A DNA stretch of 64,000 nt from Mycocentrospora acerina (Eukaryota > Ascomycota > Dothideomycetes > Pleosporales): contig JAKUHH010000290.1 of assembly GCA_022701365.1 (NCBI GenBank), positions 1 to 64,000 on the forward strand, read 5' to 3'. A model generated the notes under the pieces. It did not search any database. It saw nothing but the letters and a program-made list of their open reading frames with translations, and was not told the DNA's origin. A program made the translations under genes and the position numbers. How positions within the stretch are numbered: the stretch's first letter is position 1; each line of letters opens with the position of its first letter. Positions 10,607 to 22,022 of the stretch are shown here, in pieces.

Positions 10607-11696
10607 ATGCAGAGCACTTTCGCGAAAGCCTTTGTAGGTGCATTGTTCGCCAGCATTGCATCCGCACAACTCTACCCAAATCAAAGTCCTCTGAATCACA
10701 CCTGCCAACTTCAAAAACCACTCCTCTCCTGCCCCTCTCAAGATCCCTTTAAGGTAGATTCCTGCTGCGTTGAGACTTTTGGAGGCCTCGTCCTTACGAC
10801 GCAGTTCTGGAACACCTACACTGGCCTGGAGAGCGAAGGACAATTGCTTCCTAAATCGCACTGGACAATACATGGCTTGTGGCCTGACTTCTGTAACGGC
10901 AGTTATACCCAATACTGTGATCTAACCCGGCAATACGACCCAATCCCTAGCCCCAACACTACAAATGGGCTGAAAAATGGAACGGCTGTGTTACCCTACA
11001 CCGGACCAAACATCGGCACCTTCCTCGAGCCGTTTGGCCGTTTCGATCTGCTAAAGTATATGAACACGTACTGGATCGCGTGGCAACAAGACAATCCAGG
11101 TAACTTTCTTAAACCAAAAGTATGAATTGTTGTGTTAACTAGAGGAACAGGCTTCTGGGCCCATGAGTTCAGCAAACACGCCACTTGCTTCAGCACCTTT
11201 AATGTCCCTTGCTACGGCCCACTTTATCGCAAACACGAAGAAGTGGTCGATTTCTTCGAGACGGCGATCAAGTACCAGCAGCGTTTCCCAACATTCTCAT
11301 GGCTCCACAAGGCTGGAATCAAGCCTTCAAACAGCACAACATACAGCTATTCTGATTTCCGCGATGTGTTGTTCAAGAAGCACCGCGGTGTTCCTTTCCT
11401 AGGCTGCTCAGGACCGAGATTCAACGCCACAGCTGCTGGCAAGAACAGTACAGACAATGGATATACTGTCCTGAGCGAGGTTTGGTACTACGAGCATGTG
11501 AGTTCTCTAGATCATCTGATGAGAAGAGCGTGAAGAATTAATGTGTCAACAGGTTTATGGACGTCCGCAAGAAGGCCGCACTATCCCTGTGAATGCTTCA
11601 TCAACGTATCTTACGAACTGTGCGAAGACTTCAGGCGCAATCCATTATTACGAGAGAACAAATGGATCGGAGAGGGTACCCACTGTTCCTTACTAG
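10607..11696 (+). CDS. Secreted ribonuclease T2
   Basis: Three exons, 10607-11099, 11145-11497 and 11553-11696 (329 aa), with introns of 45 and 55 bp. Residues 1-20 form a signal peptide, probably cleaved at ASA|Q. Both catalytic boxes of the RNase T2 family are present: CAS I around WTIHGLWPD (H89) and CAS II FWAHEFSKHATC (H171, E172, K175, H176). Paired cysteines and at least six N-glycosylation sequons fit an extracellular or vacuolar enzyme. The protein cuts single-stranded RNA through 2',3'-cyclic phosphates. The second box carries Phe where many family members have Trp (HEW). Exon 2 must start at 11145, not 11143, to keep CAS II in frame. The family call is secure; its role in nutrition, stress or host interaction cannot be read from sequence. 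Confidence 0.93.
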
Positions 11697-12118
11697 ACAG
11701 AAAAATCCTGTAGATGAGAGAAGAGATGATAGTGGGACGAAAAATATAATTTATCGTTGTTTCAATTGCCTGTTGTTTAACGCATTCTTGATCATGACAT
11801 ATTTCCATTCGTCAAATCGTGCAGTCAGTTCCTGAATGGCAGTACCTGTGGGTCGAATGATCTGGGTGGTCTTAGTCCGACCGTAAGCATGGTAAATTCA
11901 CACTGGATGAAGAACAGAGGGACAAGTTTTTCTCCAGATAGACCTCATCTATCGCAGAGTACGAGACCTCAATCGTTCGTCTGCAAATATGATGCTGACG
12001 TAAATGACTAGCCTGCATGAGGCTAGCCGACAGTTCAAAAAATAGCCTACTCCGCCCAATTCTCAAATGACATGCAAGATTTAGAGGCAATTATTCAATC
12101 CGCACTCCACCTCTAACC
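11697..12118. other. Intergenic region upstream of the RRM gene
   Basis: 422 bp between the RNase T2 stop and the first base of the split start codon of the RRM gene. It must contain the RRM promoter and 5' leader. The only feature I can see is an inverted sequence around 12009-12031 (CTAGCCTGCATGAGGCTAG). Confidence 0.45.
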
Positions 12119-13229
12119 ATGTAAGAACCCTTACGAGCGTAAATGAACAGTCCTCTCTGACAGGACATGTTAGGTATCTTCTCCGCCGTACCGCTGTTCG
12201 CGCGATCAGCGCAACGCCTTCGAAGGCACTTTTCGCACACCCACGATCCATCACCACATTTACCCCCGCCGCTTTCCGCACACGACAGCAGCAATGGTCG
12301 ATTGCGGCTTTCCAGAAGAGATTTGCTAGCGACGAGGCGTCTCATACGGCCGCGTCTGATGCTCCCGAGAACTTTGCTCAGACAGCCACAGAAGCGCCTA
12401 TTGAGGAGAACTTGACTCCTGCGCAGGCCGCCGTGCAGGCTGACCCTACCGATGCTTCTGCCACTGTTGGGATTGATGCTCTGGACGCTGCTGCACAGGC
12501 TGCAAACGCCCCGAAGCAGGATCGCCCAACCAGGACCCGCACAGGACCCCCTGCCGAGCCCAACACAATGCTCTACATTGGCAACTTGTACTACGAGGTC
12601 ACTGCCGACCAGCTGAAGCGCGTATTCTCGAGGTTTGGAGATATCGAGAGCGTCAAGCTTGTCTTCGACAACAGGGGCCTGAGCAGAGGGTAAGTGATTG
12701 ACTCGACTTTTAAATACACAAAAGCTGACATGGTCTCCGTAGATTTGGATACGTCGAGTTCAAGAGTGTCAGTGATGCTCAAACAGCCATTGACAACCTC
12801 GACATGCAAGTGTTCGAGGGCCGCAACCTTGTTGTTCAGTTCCACCGACCCAAAAACAACTCCAGGACTCTCGGCTCCAGCGGTTCTTACGAAGCCAACC
12901 CCCCCACAAAGACCCTCTTCATTGGAAACATGTCCTTCGAGATGTCCGATAAGGACCTGAACGACCTATTCCGTGATATTCGTGGTGTTAAGGACGTTCG
13001 TGTCGCCATCGACAGGAGGACCGGCCAGCCGCGGGGCTTCGCTCATGCTGACTTTATCGATGTTGTTAGTGCAACCAAGGCTAAGGAGGAGCTGAAGGAG
13101 AAGGCTCTCTATGGCAGGACGCTTCGTGTGGACTTTAGCAAGTCAAGCTCGAACGAGGAGAGACAAAGCACTGGCAGGAACGGTAACAACTTCAACCGTA
13201 GGGAGCGCCGGGACACTCCTCAGGAGTAG
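12119..13229 (+). CDS. Mitochondrial-type two-RRM RNA-binding protein with intron-split start codon
   Basis: Exons are 12119-12120, 12174-12689 and 12743-13229 (2+516+487 nt, 334 aa); both introns are 53 bp. The first intron (GTAAGA...GTTAG) lies between AT and G of the start codon. The frame beginning MYLLRRTAVRAI has no other ATG before the RRMs. Residues 1-50 are rich in Arg, Ser, Thr and Ala with no acid, then reach KRFASDEA, like a cleaved mitochondrial presequence. RRM1 (about 133-207) has RNP2 LYIGNLY and RNP1 RGFGYVEF, the latter spanning intron 2. RRM2 (about 229-305) has LFIGNMSF and RGFAHADF. The C-tail is Arg/Asn/Ser-rich. It probably binds organellar RNA; a nuclear Gar2/Nsr1-like role is the alternative. 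Domain calls are certain, the exact start is an inference. Confidence 0.85.
12121..12173 (+). promoter_or_regulatory. Intron splitting the ATG; unspliced RNA reads ATGTAA
   Basis: The donor GTAAGA directly follows AT at 12119-12120. If the intron is kept, the leader reads ATG TAA, a start-stop element, with the true frame closed. Splicing to the AG at 12172-12173 replaces it with ATG TAT and opens the 334-codon frame. A CTGAC sequence about 15 bases before the acceptor could be the branch site. Regulation through splicing is an inference. Confidence 0.6.
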
Positions 13230-13802
13230 TTTTCTTGGTGGCTTTTGGAGTTGACGACAAAAAATCGGAAGGGGACAGGTCTGGAGTCTGTATGATTTAC
13301 GGATATGAATCTTCTACCGTGTTCTTTTCATATTGTCTTGATAGCTTGGGCTGTATGTATCATAGTAGAGGAGCACGGCGTTCCTTCACCTCTCTTCTAG
13401 TGTACACGGCATGAGAATGCGCGTGGGTCGGCCAGGATACGCCAGACATTGTAACGCTTCATGTATCACCCACCTTACACTCTTGCTTGGTGATTTGTAT
13501 TATGGTTCAATGCGACAACGCAGGTACGTACCGACTATATTCACGTGTCGAATTTCGTGATTCGATCCACACAGACACGCATCAGCCACTCATGTCCAGA
13601 TTAGCCTCAGCGATACGCAACCTCGGCATCCCGGCCCCACCATCTAGTTACCCCAACCTTGCTGATCAATTGAATGAGTGGAAGCCGCCGAATCTCGACA
13701 TTCCCCCGGCGCGTCACTTGTGCCACACCCTTTCCTCAGCATTCACTATAGCTTGCATCACAGCAAAAAAGTATCAACTCTTGACATTCTTGTTTTCTTG
13801 CA
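13230..13802. other. Intergenic region between RRM gene and PEX5
   Basis: 573 bp in tandem orientation, holding the RRM 3' UTR and the PEX5 promoter. A short open frame at 13487-13879 overlaps the PEX5 start in another frame and has no domain. Nothing else is visible. Confidence 0.45.
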
Positions 13803-15787
13803 ATGTCCTTTCTCGGTGGCGCGGAGTGCTCGACGGCGGCGAACCCGCTCAGCCAGTTCACGAAACACGTCCAGGATGACAAGTCCCTGCAGAGGGACCG
13901 CCTGGTCGGGCGAGGACCTGGTGGAATGCAGGAAGGCATGCGAAGCCAGCAGATGGGCGGAGGCTCAGATGGCGTAAGTGAGAAGTGGTGTTGGGGTATT
14001 GTTGGGAGGACTCTGGCTGACACGTCGCTCAGATGATGAATGAGTTCATGCAGCAGAATGCACAGCTCCCACAAGGCCCCGGGCCCGCATCCCCATTCGC
14101 CATGGAGCATATGCGGAGAGAGCTGGAGCGCGCGCAACACAGCGGGTCGCCAGCGTGGGCAGCAGAATTCGACCCAGGAATGGAGGCGTCGAAGATGGGG
14201 CCAACGATGCAGGAGAGACCAGCAGGCTTCAGTCCCGCCGACTTTGCCAAGTTTCAGCAAATGAACTCTGCTGCGCGGACAGCGAACCCAATGAACGCTT
14301 CTCAGCCCTCGATGATGGGATACCAAGCTCCGATGTACGGCATGGGAGGCATGGGAATGGGCATGGGTGGGATGGGCATGGGCATGATGCAACAGCCCTA
14401 CGCACCTCAGAACTTCCAGCAGCCTATACAAGACTCGGGCAAGGGCAAGGGCCGCATGGTTGAACTCGACGACCAGGACTGGGAGGCACACTTTGCATCG
14501 CTGGAGCAGACAGACAAGCAGGATCTCGATGCGCTGGATGAGGAGGCAAACAAGCACATAGAGGCGGAGCTGAACGAAATGGACAGGTCAGTTGATCTCG
14601 AGACCCCAGACTTTGGCGATTTCGAGTCTGTCTGGAAGGGCATTCAAGCTGAGACTGAACGCGCTAGACAACTTGCCAACGACGACAACTTTGCCGACGG
14701 GATGAACATGAACGATCTGGACCACTGGGAGGGCTTCGATGGGTTAAACACGCACTCGGTTCACAACCCTGCCATGGGCGACTACATGTTTGAGCAAGAG
14801 AACTTGTTCAAGGACGTCACGAACCCTTTCCAAGAGGGCGTAAAGATTATGGAGGATGGTGGGAACCTGTCTCTGGCCGCACTAGCTTTCGAAGCAGCTG
14901 TGCAGAAAGACCCGACACACACTGCAGCATGGACAAAGTTGGGAGAGGCACAGGCACAGAACGAGAAGGAAACTCCGGCAATTCGCGCACTGGAACATGC
15001 TCTGAAGCAGGATCCATCAAATCTGGAGGCTCTGATGGGCCTTGCAGTGTCATATACAAATGAGGGCTACGAAAGCACCGCATACCGAACCCTGGAGCGT
15101 TGGCTCGCCACCAAATACCCATCTCTCATCAAGGAGCCCCTCTCCTCGGATGCAGAAATGGGCTTCACAGACCGTCACCTGTTGCACGAGAAGGTCACGA
15201 ATCTCTTCATCCAGGCTGCGCAGCTGTCGCCAATGGGAGAGCAAATGGACCCGGATGTACAGGTTGGTCTCGGCGTGCTGTTCTACGGTGTAGAAGAATA
15301 TGACAAAGCAGTTGATTGTTTCGGCGCCGCGCTCGCATCGACAGAATCCGGCGTCTCAAACTCGTCGTCACAGGTTCACCTCCTTTGGAACCGGCTCGGC
15401 GCGACTCTTGCGAACTCGGGACGCAGCGAAGAAGCCATTGATGCGTATTCGCGTGCTCTTGCTTTCCGGCCAAACTTTGTGCGGGCTCGTTACAATCTTG
15501 GTGTTTCGTGCATCAACATTGGGTGCTTTAGCGAGGCTGCACAGCATCTGCTTGGTGCACTGGCTATGCACAAGGTTGTGGAGCGCGAAGGCAAAGAGAA
15601 GGCGAGGGCGGTTGTGGGTGACGGCGTGTCAGAAAGCCAGCTTGATAACATGATCCATCAGAACCAGAGCACCAATCTTTACGACACGCTGAGGAGAGTG
15701 TTTGGACAGATGGGGAGGAGGGATCTGGCGGATATCGTGGGCCCGGGTATGGATGTTGAGAAGTTTCGAGGCGAGTTTGAGTTTTGA
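13803..15787 (+). CDS. PEX5: Peroxisomal targeting signal 1 receptor PEX5
   Basis: Exons 13803-13973 and 14033-15787 (641 aa), intron 59 bp. The N-terminus has the conserved Cys (C9 in GGAECSTANPL-like context), the residue ubiquitinated for receptor recycling. The disordered half contains WxxxF/Y-type motifs that bind Pex14/Pex13: WAAEF (about 99), WEAHF (about 207), plus related W segments near 258 and 289. A Met/Gly-rich stretch lies near 158-176. From about residue 300 a run of TPR repeats (AAWTKLGEAQ, ALMGLAVSY, WNRLGATLANSG, ARYNLGVSCINIG) forms the PTS1 (SKL) cargo pocket. PEX5 imports most peroxisomal matrix proteins from the cytosol. Length and domain order match fungal PEX5; nothing is truncated. 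Confidence 0.96.
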
Positions 15788-16487
15788 GGTGAATGAGATG
15801 GACAAGCTTGAAGTTGCAGTTGACGAGAAGGTTGGAGATGGGCACGACGACTGGCTACGGGAGAGAAAAGTCAAGATGTATAGAGACGGGTTTGACGAGG
15901 GCGAACTGGGTGATAGCTGTTGTTTTGGCACGCGCACCGTGGAGATGGGCCTGGGCTGTGTGTGGAAGCTGCATGGAGGCGTTTAGGACGAGGGGTATGG
16001 CCGATCGCCTGCCCTGGCATCAGATAGAGATTCTCGGCACTGAGGAGATTCACGATAGGCATCAAAACATGAAGTCAAGACTACCAAAGGCGTTCTCTGT
16101 GATTGTAGATTGCCGTGAAGAGGGCATCAGAGGGCGTCTCTGGTTGGCGCGACGCCAGCCCAAGACGGTGCTGTGAATCGGAAGGGCGTCTCCACTGTTC
16201 CAAGTGCCTCCTCACCTCGCAAGCCAAGGAGCGGCGGAAGGAGTGAGGGGCCCAATCTAAAGTCGGTGCAGTTCGCAACCACGTCCTGCTCTCTGATGCG
16301 CGTTCCTTGCCCATTCGACAAATATCTCGTAGGAATAAAGCTTCTAGCAGGACCATGGCCCACTCAAAGCGGCCCGAGCTAGCTGCGTCGGCGGCCTCCG
16401 ACGGGGGGTCTGGTTTGGCAGCATGTTTTCCATAAACTTGACGGGTGGTCGCTGCTGCGGCTGCCACCTGCACCTCAACACTGCACC
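15788..16487. other. Intergenic region between PEX5 and AMP deaminase
   Basis: 700 bp in tandem orientation. Several open frames continue through it on both strands, but they share no domain with known families and have no spliced partner. I see no repeat or RNA gene. Confidence 0.45.
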
Positions 16488-19400
16488 ATGTTCAAAGGTA
16501 GCACACGCCGGAAGAGTCCCTCCCCGTCAATCGAGTACTGACACGCTTGCAGGCGCATTTTCTGCAGACGGGGATGCTTCTCCAGACCTGGAGCCCACGC
16601 ATGCTGACGATATCCCCTCTTCTGAGGACGGCGAGCTGAGCCCCGCGTCTTCGGAGGTCGAAGGCGAGGATGGAAGGCGCACACAGGTGGATACCAGTGC
16701 GACTGCAACCGTCGATGCCAGCGTAGAAGAGAATGACGGCGGCGCAGCTGGCATGCTCCCCCGCGACAAGCAGCGCCGCACAGCTTTCTACGACTACACC
16801 GCCGAGAAACAGATGAGCCATACAGAGGCCAGGCAGTTCTACCAACGCCACCAGTTCGAGACGCAGAATGGTGGCTCGCAGTCGGGCGACATGTACAGTC
16901 CAGCTTTGCGCGCAAAGACCTTCTCCGCCGACGGTGTCGACCTGGTGAGCGGGGCAGCCAGCATTCGCTCGCGGAAGAGCAATGTGAGTCTTGCGCATGG
17001 TCACCGATCCGCGCTTCCCTCCGGCTTGTCACATACTGAACAGTCACAGGAACCCCGTTCACACCTGGCTGGATATGGTGCCCATGTGCAAAGCAACCAA
17101 GGCGACGCAGATCCTTTCCTGCAGGCCGACCACCAAGCAAGAGCTCACGAAGAACACCCCAATCTCCCCCACGAGGACAAACCGCTGCTAGCTGAGGAAG
17201 GAATCCACGGCGCTGGCGCTGGCGTAGGAGTCGGTTCAGGAGCAGGAGGTTTCGCCATGTCGGACTCGAGTGTCACCGCCGAGCTGAGCGCTATATGCAC
17301 AAATGTGCAGAAGGTGCTCGATCTTCGTCACAAATACATACGCCTGTCTTTGCAACGCAACTTTGACAACCCCAAGGACGAACCTGGCTGGCGCATCTAC
17401 CCTCCTCACCCGGAGCCCGTGTGGAATGACTCCTCCAAGGAGCGTCGTAATGCTGGAACCAGCAGTATGCAGAACAGTACTTTCTTGGAGCCTGTAGAAC
17501 CTACCATAGCACCACGAAAGATGGGTACAAACATTGGGGAAGACTTCAACATTGACGATCTGCTCCCCGTACCTGGCGCTTCTGAGATGTCCTTCCGCCT
17601 GGATGAGAGCGGTGTGTTCCAGGTGTATGAGACTGCAGAGTCTGCAGAGCTCGACTCGCCTATTGTGACCATTCCAACACTGCGAGAGTTCTACATGGAC
17701 CTTGACTCAATCCTGGAGATCTCGTCTGATGGCCCAAGCAAGAGCTTCGCTTTCCGCCGCCTACAATATCTCGAGGGCAAGTTCAATCTGTACTATCTTC
17801 TCAACGAATATCAAGAGACTGCAGACAGTAAGAAGGTACCTCACAGAGACTTTTACAACGTTCGAAAAGTCGACACGCACGTTCACCACTCTGCGTGTAT
17901 GAATCAGAAGCATTTGCTGCGTTTCATCAAGTCGAAGATGAAGAAGTCGCCTGACGAGGTTGTGCTTTTCCGTGATGGCAAACACCTTACCCTAAAGGAG
18001 GTGTTTGAGTCGATCAATCTGACCGCGTACGATCTTAGTATCGACACTCTGGATATGCATGTGAGTACAATGCTTCGCCGACGACGATTGCGCTAACATG
18101 GTCAGGCTCATACGGATTCTTTCCATCGCTTCGACAAATTCAACTTGAAGTACAACCCGATCGGTGAATCTCGTCTAAGAACGATTTTCTTGAAGACAGA
18201 CAACTTCATCAAGGGCCGATATTTGGCTGAGATTACCAAGGAAGTCATTTCCGATCTGGAGTCGAGCAAGTACCAATTCGTCGAATGGCGCATCTCCATT
18301 TATGGCCGCGACATCAATGAGTGGGATAATCTTGCTGCCTGGGTGATTGACAATAAGCTGTTTTCGCCCAATGTGCGATGGCTCATCCAAATTCCCCGCC
18401 TATATGATGTGTACAAGGCGACTGGACTGATGGACAACTTTGAACAAGTCATCTCCAACATATTTCAGCCCCTCTTCGAGGTTACCAGGGATCCGACGAG
18501 CCACCCCAAGCTCCACATCTTCTTGCAGAGAGTCATTGGCATCGACAGTGTCGACGACGAAAGCAAGGTCGAGCGACGCGTGCACAAGAAGTTCCCACTC
18601 CCCAAGGAGTGGCAGACGAAACAGAATCCACCTTACAGCTACTGGATATACTACCTGTTTGCCAACATTGCGTCTTTGAACTCGTGGCGAAAGCAGCGAG
18701 GCTTCAACACCTTCTTGCTTCGCCCTCACTGTGGAGAAGCTGGTGACACGGACCATGCGGCAGCAGCTGTTCTCTGCGCTCACAGTATCAGCCACGGCTT
18801 GCTGCTGCGTAAGGTGCCAATCTTGCAGTACATTTTCTATCTCGAGCAGATTGGTATTGCCATGTCACCTCTTAGTAACAACGCTCTCTTCCTGGCGTAT
18901 GAGCGTAATCCTTTCCTGGGCTACTTCAGGCGGGGTCTCAACGTGTCTCTTTCCACGGACGATCCTCTCCAGTTTGCCTTTACAAAGGAGCCGCTGATTG
19001 AAGAGTATTCGGTTGCGGCGCAGATCTACAAGCTGAGTGCTGTGGATATGTGCGAGTTGGCCAAGCACTCTGTCGAGCAGAGTGGCTTTGAACACATTGT
19101 CAAGCAGAAGTGGCTGGGTAAGAACTATCATCTTCCAGGCGTAGCAGGCAACGACATGGCCCGATCCAATGTGCCCAGCGTCCGGGAGGCGTTCAGGCAT
19201 GAGACGCTCATGCAGGAGCTTGCCATGTAAGTTTCTTGGAACATGTGTTTTTTGTTCGAGGTACTAATAATGGAATAGGGTCGATCGCTACACACGCGCG
19301 GCGCAGACGAGTGCAAACGATCTTACTCGCTCAAACCTTCAGCCCACCAACGACGCACTGCCGACGCCTCCTTCTCCCCAAGCCACGCAAACAGCCTCGC

Positions 19401-19867
19401 CAGTGCAATCAACCCACGCGCAGCATACTGCAGCCGAGCAAGCGCACTTTTCAGCACTCCCCTTGAGCGCTATCCCAGGCCCTCTGTTCCCGGCGCAACA
19501 AGCGCGTCTGAATCCTTCGGGGTCGGCCACAGACCTCGCCAACATGTCGCCCGACAGCCCGCGACGCACGCAAGGCGGGGGAGCACTAGGCCTAAACACC
19601 AACCCCGCAGCAGCAGCAGCAGCAGCAGTTTCTGTGCCACAGTCACAGCCACAAGATGAAGGGCTTGGACTTACACGCTCTTCGAGTAACGTTGCATTGG
19701 ATGGGGAGCCGAGGATATTCCCGGGGGTAGTGAGTGGGTCAATGAGCAATCGTAGGAGGAGTAGCTTGAGGAGTGGTGGGGTTGAGGAAGGTGGAGTGAG
19801 GAAGAATGTACGGAGTGGGGGGGATGCGGAGAGTGTGGCTGAAGGGGATGAGGAGGATGAGGAGTAG
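16488..19867 (+). CDS. AMD1: AMP deaminase
   Basis: Exons 16488-16497, 16553-18060, 18106-19226 and 19279-19867 (1075 aa as drawn). The first exon is only 10 nt (MFK plus one base). Zinc and catalytic motifs are intact: HVHHSACMNQ at about 17880-17910, an RPHCGEAGD segment at about 18720-18750, and SLSTDDPLQF near 18949-18978. The enzyme converts AMP to IMP and ammonia in the cytosol, adjusting adenylate pools. The N-terminal ~300 residues are variable and regulatory-looking; the C-terminal 200 are Ala/Ser/Pro-rich and end in an acidic tail. A 66-bp piece (16984-17049) has GTGAGT and AG ends and no stop, so it may be an extra intron, giving 1053 aa. An upstream in-frame ATG at 16423 is an alternative start. 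Confidence 0.93.
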
Positions 19868-20465
19868 GGAAGTTGCAGTCATATTGTTGTTGATGATGAT
19901 GATGATGACGATGGTCATGTTGATGATTGTGATGATGATGACGATGATGATGATGAAATGAATCAAGGGAGTGTGTGTGTGGGATGTACTAGATTAGTAG
20001 CGGCAGGGGAGAGGGGATGACTACTATCATGTATGAAGCCAAATTGCCCTTTATAGCAACAGACTAGATGAAAGAAAGGAACAAGGAAGAAGAAGGAGGA
20101 GGACCAGGAGGAGGAAGAAGAAGAAAAAGAAGGAAGAGAAAGGGGAAAAAATAAAAACTAAAAACTAAAAAAAAAGAACAAGCACTAGTAATGAGTCTCA
20201 TATATGCATTATTGCCGTCGATGCCCATGATTAGAATAAAATCACGGGCAGAAACGGCAGTTGTGATATCTATTCGTACAAGAACAGCACTCTTGACTGC
20301 TCTAGGACGTGATGTGACCTGACCTGACTTGACTGCTCCAGACAGACTGTTCTATAATGCGACATGTCGACCAGACCAGACAAGACAAGACAGGGCCTTG
20401 TTATTTCCTTGCTCACTATTTCGCTTAGAAGAAGAAGAAGAAGAATACAAAGACGCAGCTCCCAT
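19868..20465. other. Convergent intergenic region, low-complexity
   Basis: About 600 bp between the stops of AMP deaminase and RPT1. It starts with GAT/GAC trinucleotide runs, then a purine-rich GAA/GGA tract (about 20075-20175) and A-rich sequence. It presumably contains both 3' ends and polyadenylation sites. Confidence 0.6.
19889..19953. repeat. Imperfect GAT trinucleotide repeat
   Basis: Interrupted GAT/GAC/GTT triplets immediately downstream of the AMP deaminase stop codon, so non-coding on the model given here. Confidence 0.75.
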
Positions 20466-21669
20466 TTAATTGTACTGCATGTACGTAGCCGTCGAGTTGA
20501 ACTTTAGGTTGCCCTTGATGACCTTGTCAACGGCAGCCAAAAAGTCCTTTTCGGTTGCCACCTTTCTCCTAGCGCGAATGGCAAACATGCCTGCCTCTGT
20601 AGCAACACTTCGCAGTTCGGCACCGGTGCTGTTGGGGCACAGGCGCGAGATGAGCTCCCATCGAATGTCGCGCTCGACGCTCATGCTCTTTGCGTGGATG
20701 CGGAGAATGTTGGCACGGCCCTCCATGTCGGGGAGGGAGAATTCAATCTTTCGGTCGATGCGGCCGGGACGCATGAGGGCGGGGTCGAGGGTCGAGGGTC
20801 TGTTTGTGGCGAACATGACTTTGATGTTGCCGCGGGCGTCGAAGCCGTCGAGTTGTGTAATGAGCTCGAGCATGGTACGCTGGACTTCGTTGTCTCCGCC
20901 TGCGCCGTCGTCGAAACGGGCGCCGCCAACGGCATCGATTTCGTCAAAGAAGATGATGCAGGCCTTTTTTGTTCGGGCCATCTCAAACAGCTCGCGCACC
21001 ATTCGCGCACCCTCGCCCACGTACTTTTGCACGAGCTCCGAGCCAATGACGCGGATAAAGGTGGCGTCTGTTCGGTTGGCAACGGCTCGGGCGCAGAGCG
21101 TCTTTCCTGTTCCGGGGGGGCCGTAGAGAAGGGCGCCCTTGGGGGGGTCGATGCCGAGGTTGACGAAGCGCTCTGGCGACAGCAGGGGCATCTCGACGAC
21201 CTCGCGCAGCTTCTCGATCTGGTCCTTGCAGCCTCCGACGTCGCCGTATGTGACGTCGGGCTTGTCCTCGACCGTCATCATGGTGACGGAGGGGTCGATC
21301 TTGGGCGGCAGGGGCAGCAGGATCTGGTACTTGTTGCGGTCGACGCCGACGCGCATGCCCTCTTCAATGTCTGTGGGCGAGACGCGCTCGCCGAGGTTGA
21401 CGACAAACTTTGCAATCTGCTTGACGTTGATGACATATTTGCTCTTGTCGGCGTCCTTGTCGTCCTGTATTATCTTTGTGCAGCGGGCGACCTGCAGCGG
21501 CTGCTCCTCCTGCATGCGCTGGCGGTCGGCGGCGATGTCCCAGAGATGTGGTGGGGCGAGGCCCGTGTCTGATTCCTGCGGGGGTGTGAGCTGGATGTGT
21601 GGGGAGGGGGGAGAGGGGGAGGGGGAGGGAGAGTTAGAGGAGGAGGGTGAAGAAGGAGAAGAAGAGGAA

Positions 21670-21704
<35 letters not shown>

Positions 21705-22022
21705 AGACAAACAAGAGGAAGAACAGTACCTTGACGCCAATCTTCTCGTTTATTGTCTGCTGCTTGTCCTTGATCTCCTTCTCGAGCTTCTTGAGCTCGG
21801 CGCCATAGGGGGCGGCGCCATACGTCTTCAGCACCTGAATGTCCCTGCGGCACGCTTAGTCAAGGGCGCGGTGAGAGCATGTCGTGGGCCGTGTCTCCGC
21901 TGGACGGCGACGACGGGCGCAGCTTACTCATCGGTCAGGGGCGTGATCTTCTTCTCCTCGACCTCGTCGTCAGCAAAGTTCTTCTGGTACTTTTCCCAGC
22001 TGGAGCCCGTGGCGCTGGGCAT
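20466..22022 (-). CDS. RPT1: 26S proteasome regulatory ATPase subunit Rpt1
   Basis: Exons (minus) 21928-22022, 21730-21844 and 20466-21575 (439 aa); introns are 83 and 154 bp. The N-terminus has the MPSATGSSWEKY start, then a coiled-coil segment (ELKKLEKEIKDKQQ) used for Rpt1-Rpt2 pairing. An OB-fold region follows, then the AAA+ module with Walker A GPPGTGKT, Walker B IIFFDEID, sensor-1 FATNRP and arginine fingers in the RPGRIDRK stretch. The sequence is the Rpt1 (S7) type of the six ATPases that unfold ubiquitinated proteins in the 19S base. The 154-bp intron is filled by a GAA/GGA (TTC/TCC on the sense strand) tract, which leaves an unspliced reading frame open and can mislead gene finders. 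It diverges from CCT4. Confidence 0.96.
21647..21721. repeat. GAA/GAG purine tract inside RPT1 intron 2
   Basis: Nearly pure GAA/GAG repeat on the plus strand, reading as a long pyrimidine tract in the RPT1 transcript between donor (21729) and acceptor (21576). It makes this intron longer than the others nearby. Confidence 0.8.

Noticed and set aside
13736..14557. 273-codon frame antisense to PEX5
   Set aside because: His/Leu-rich shadow of the Met/Gly and Gln-rich PEX5 coding strand; no domain.
20694..21572. 292-codon plus-strand frame antisense to RPT1
   Set aside because: It mirrors the conserved RPT1 coding strand, has no domain, and arises from strongly biased codon use.
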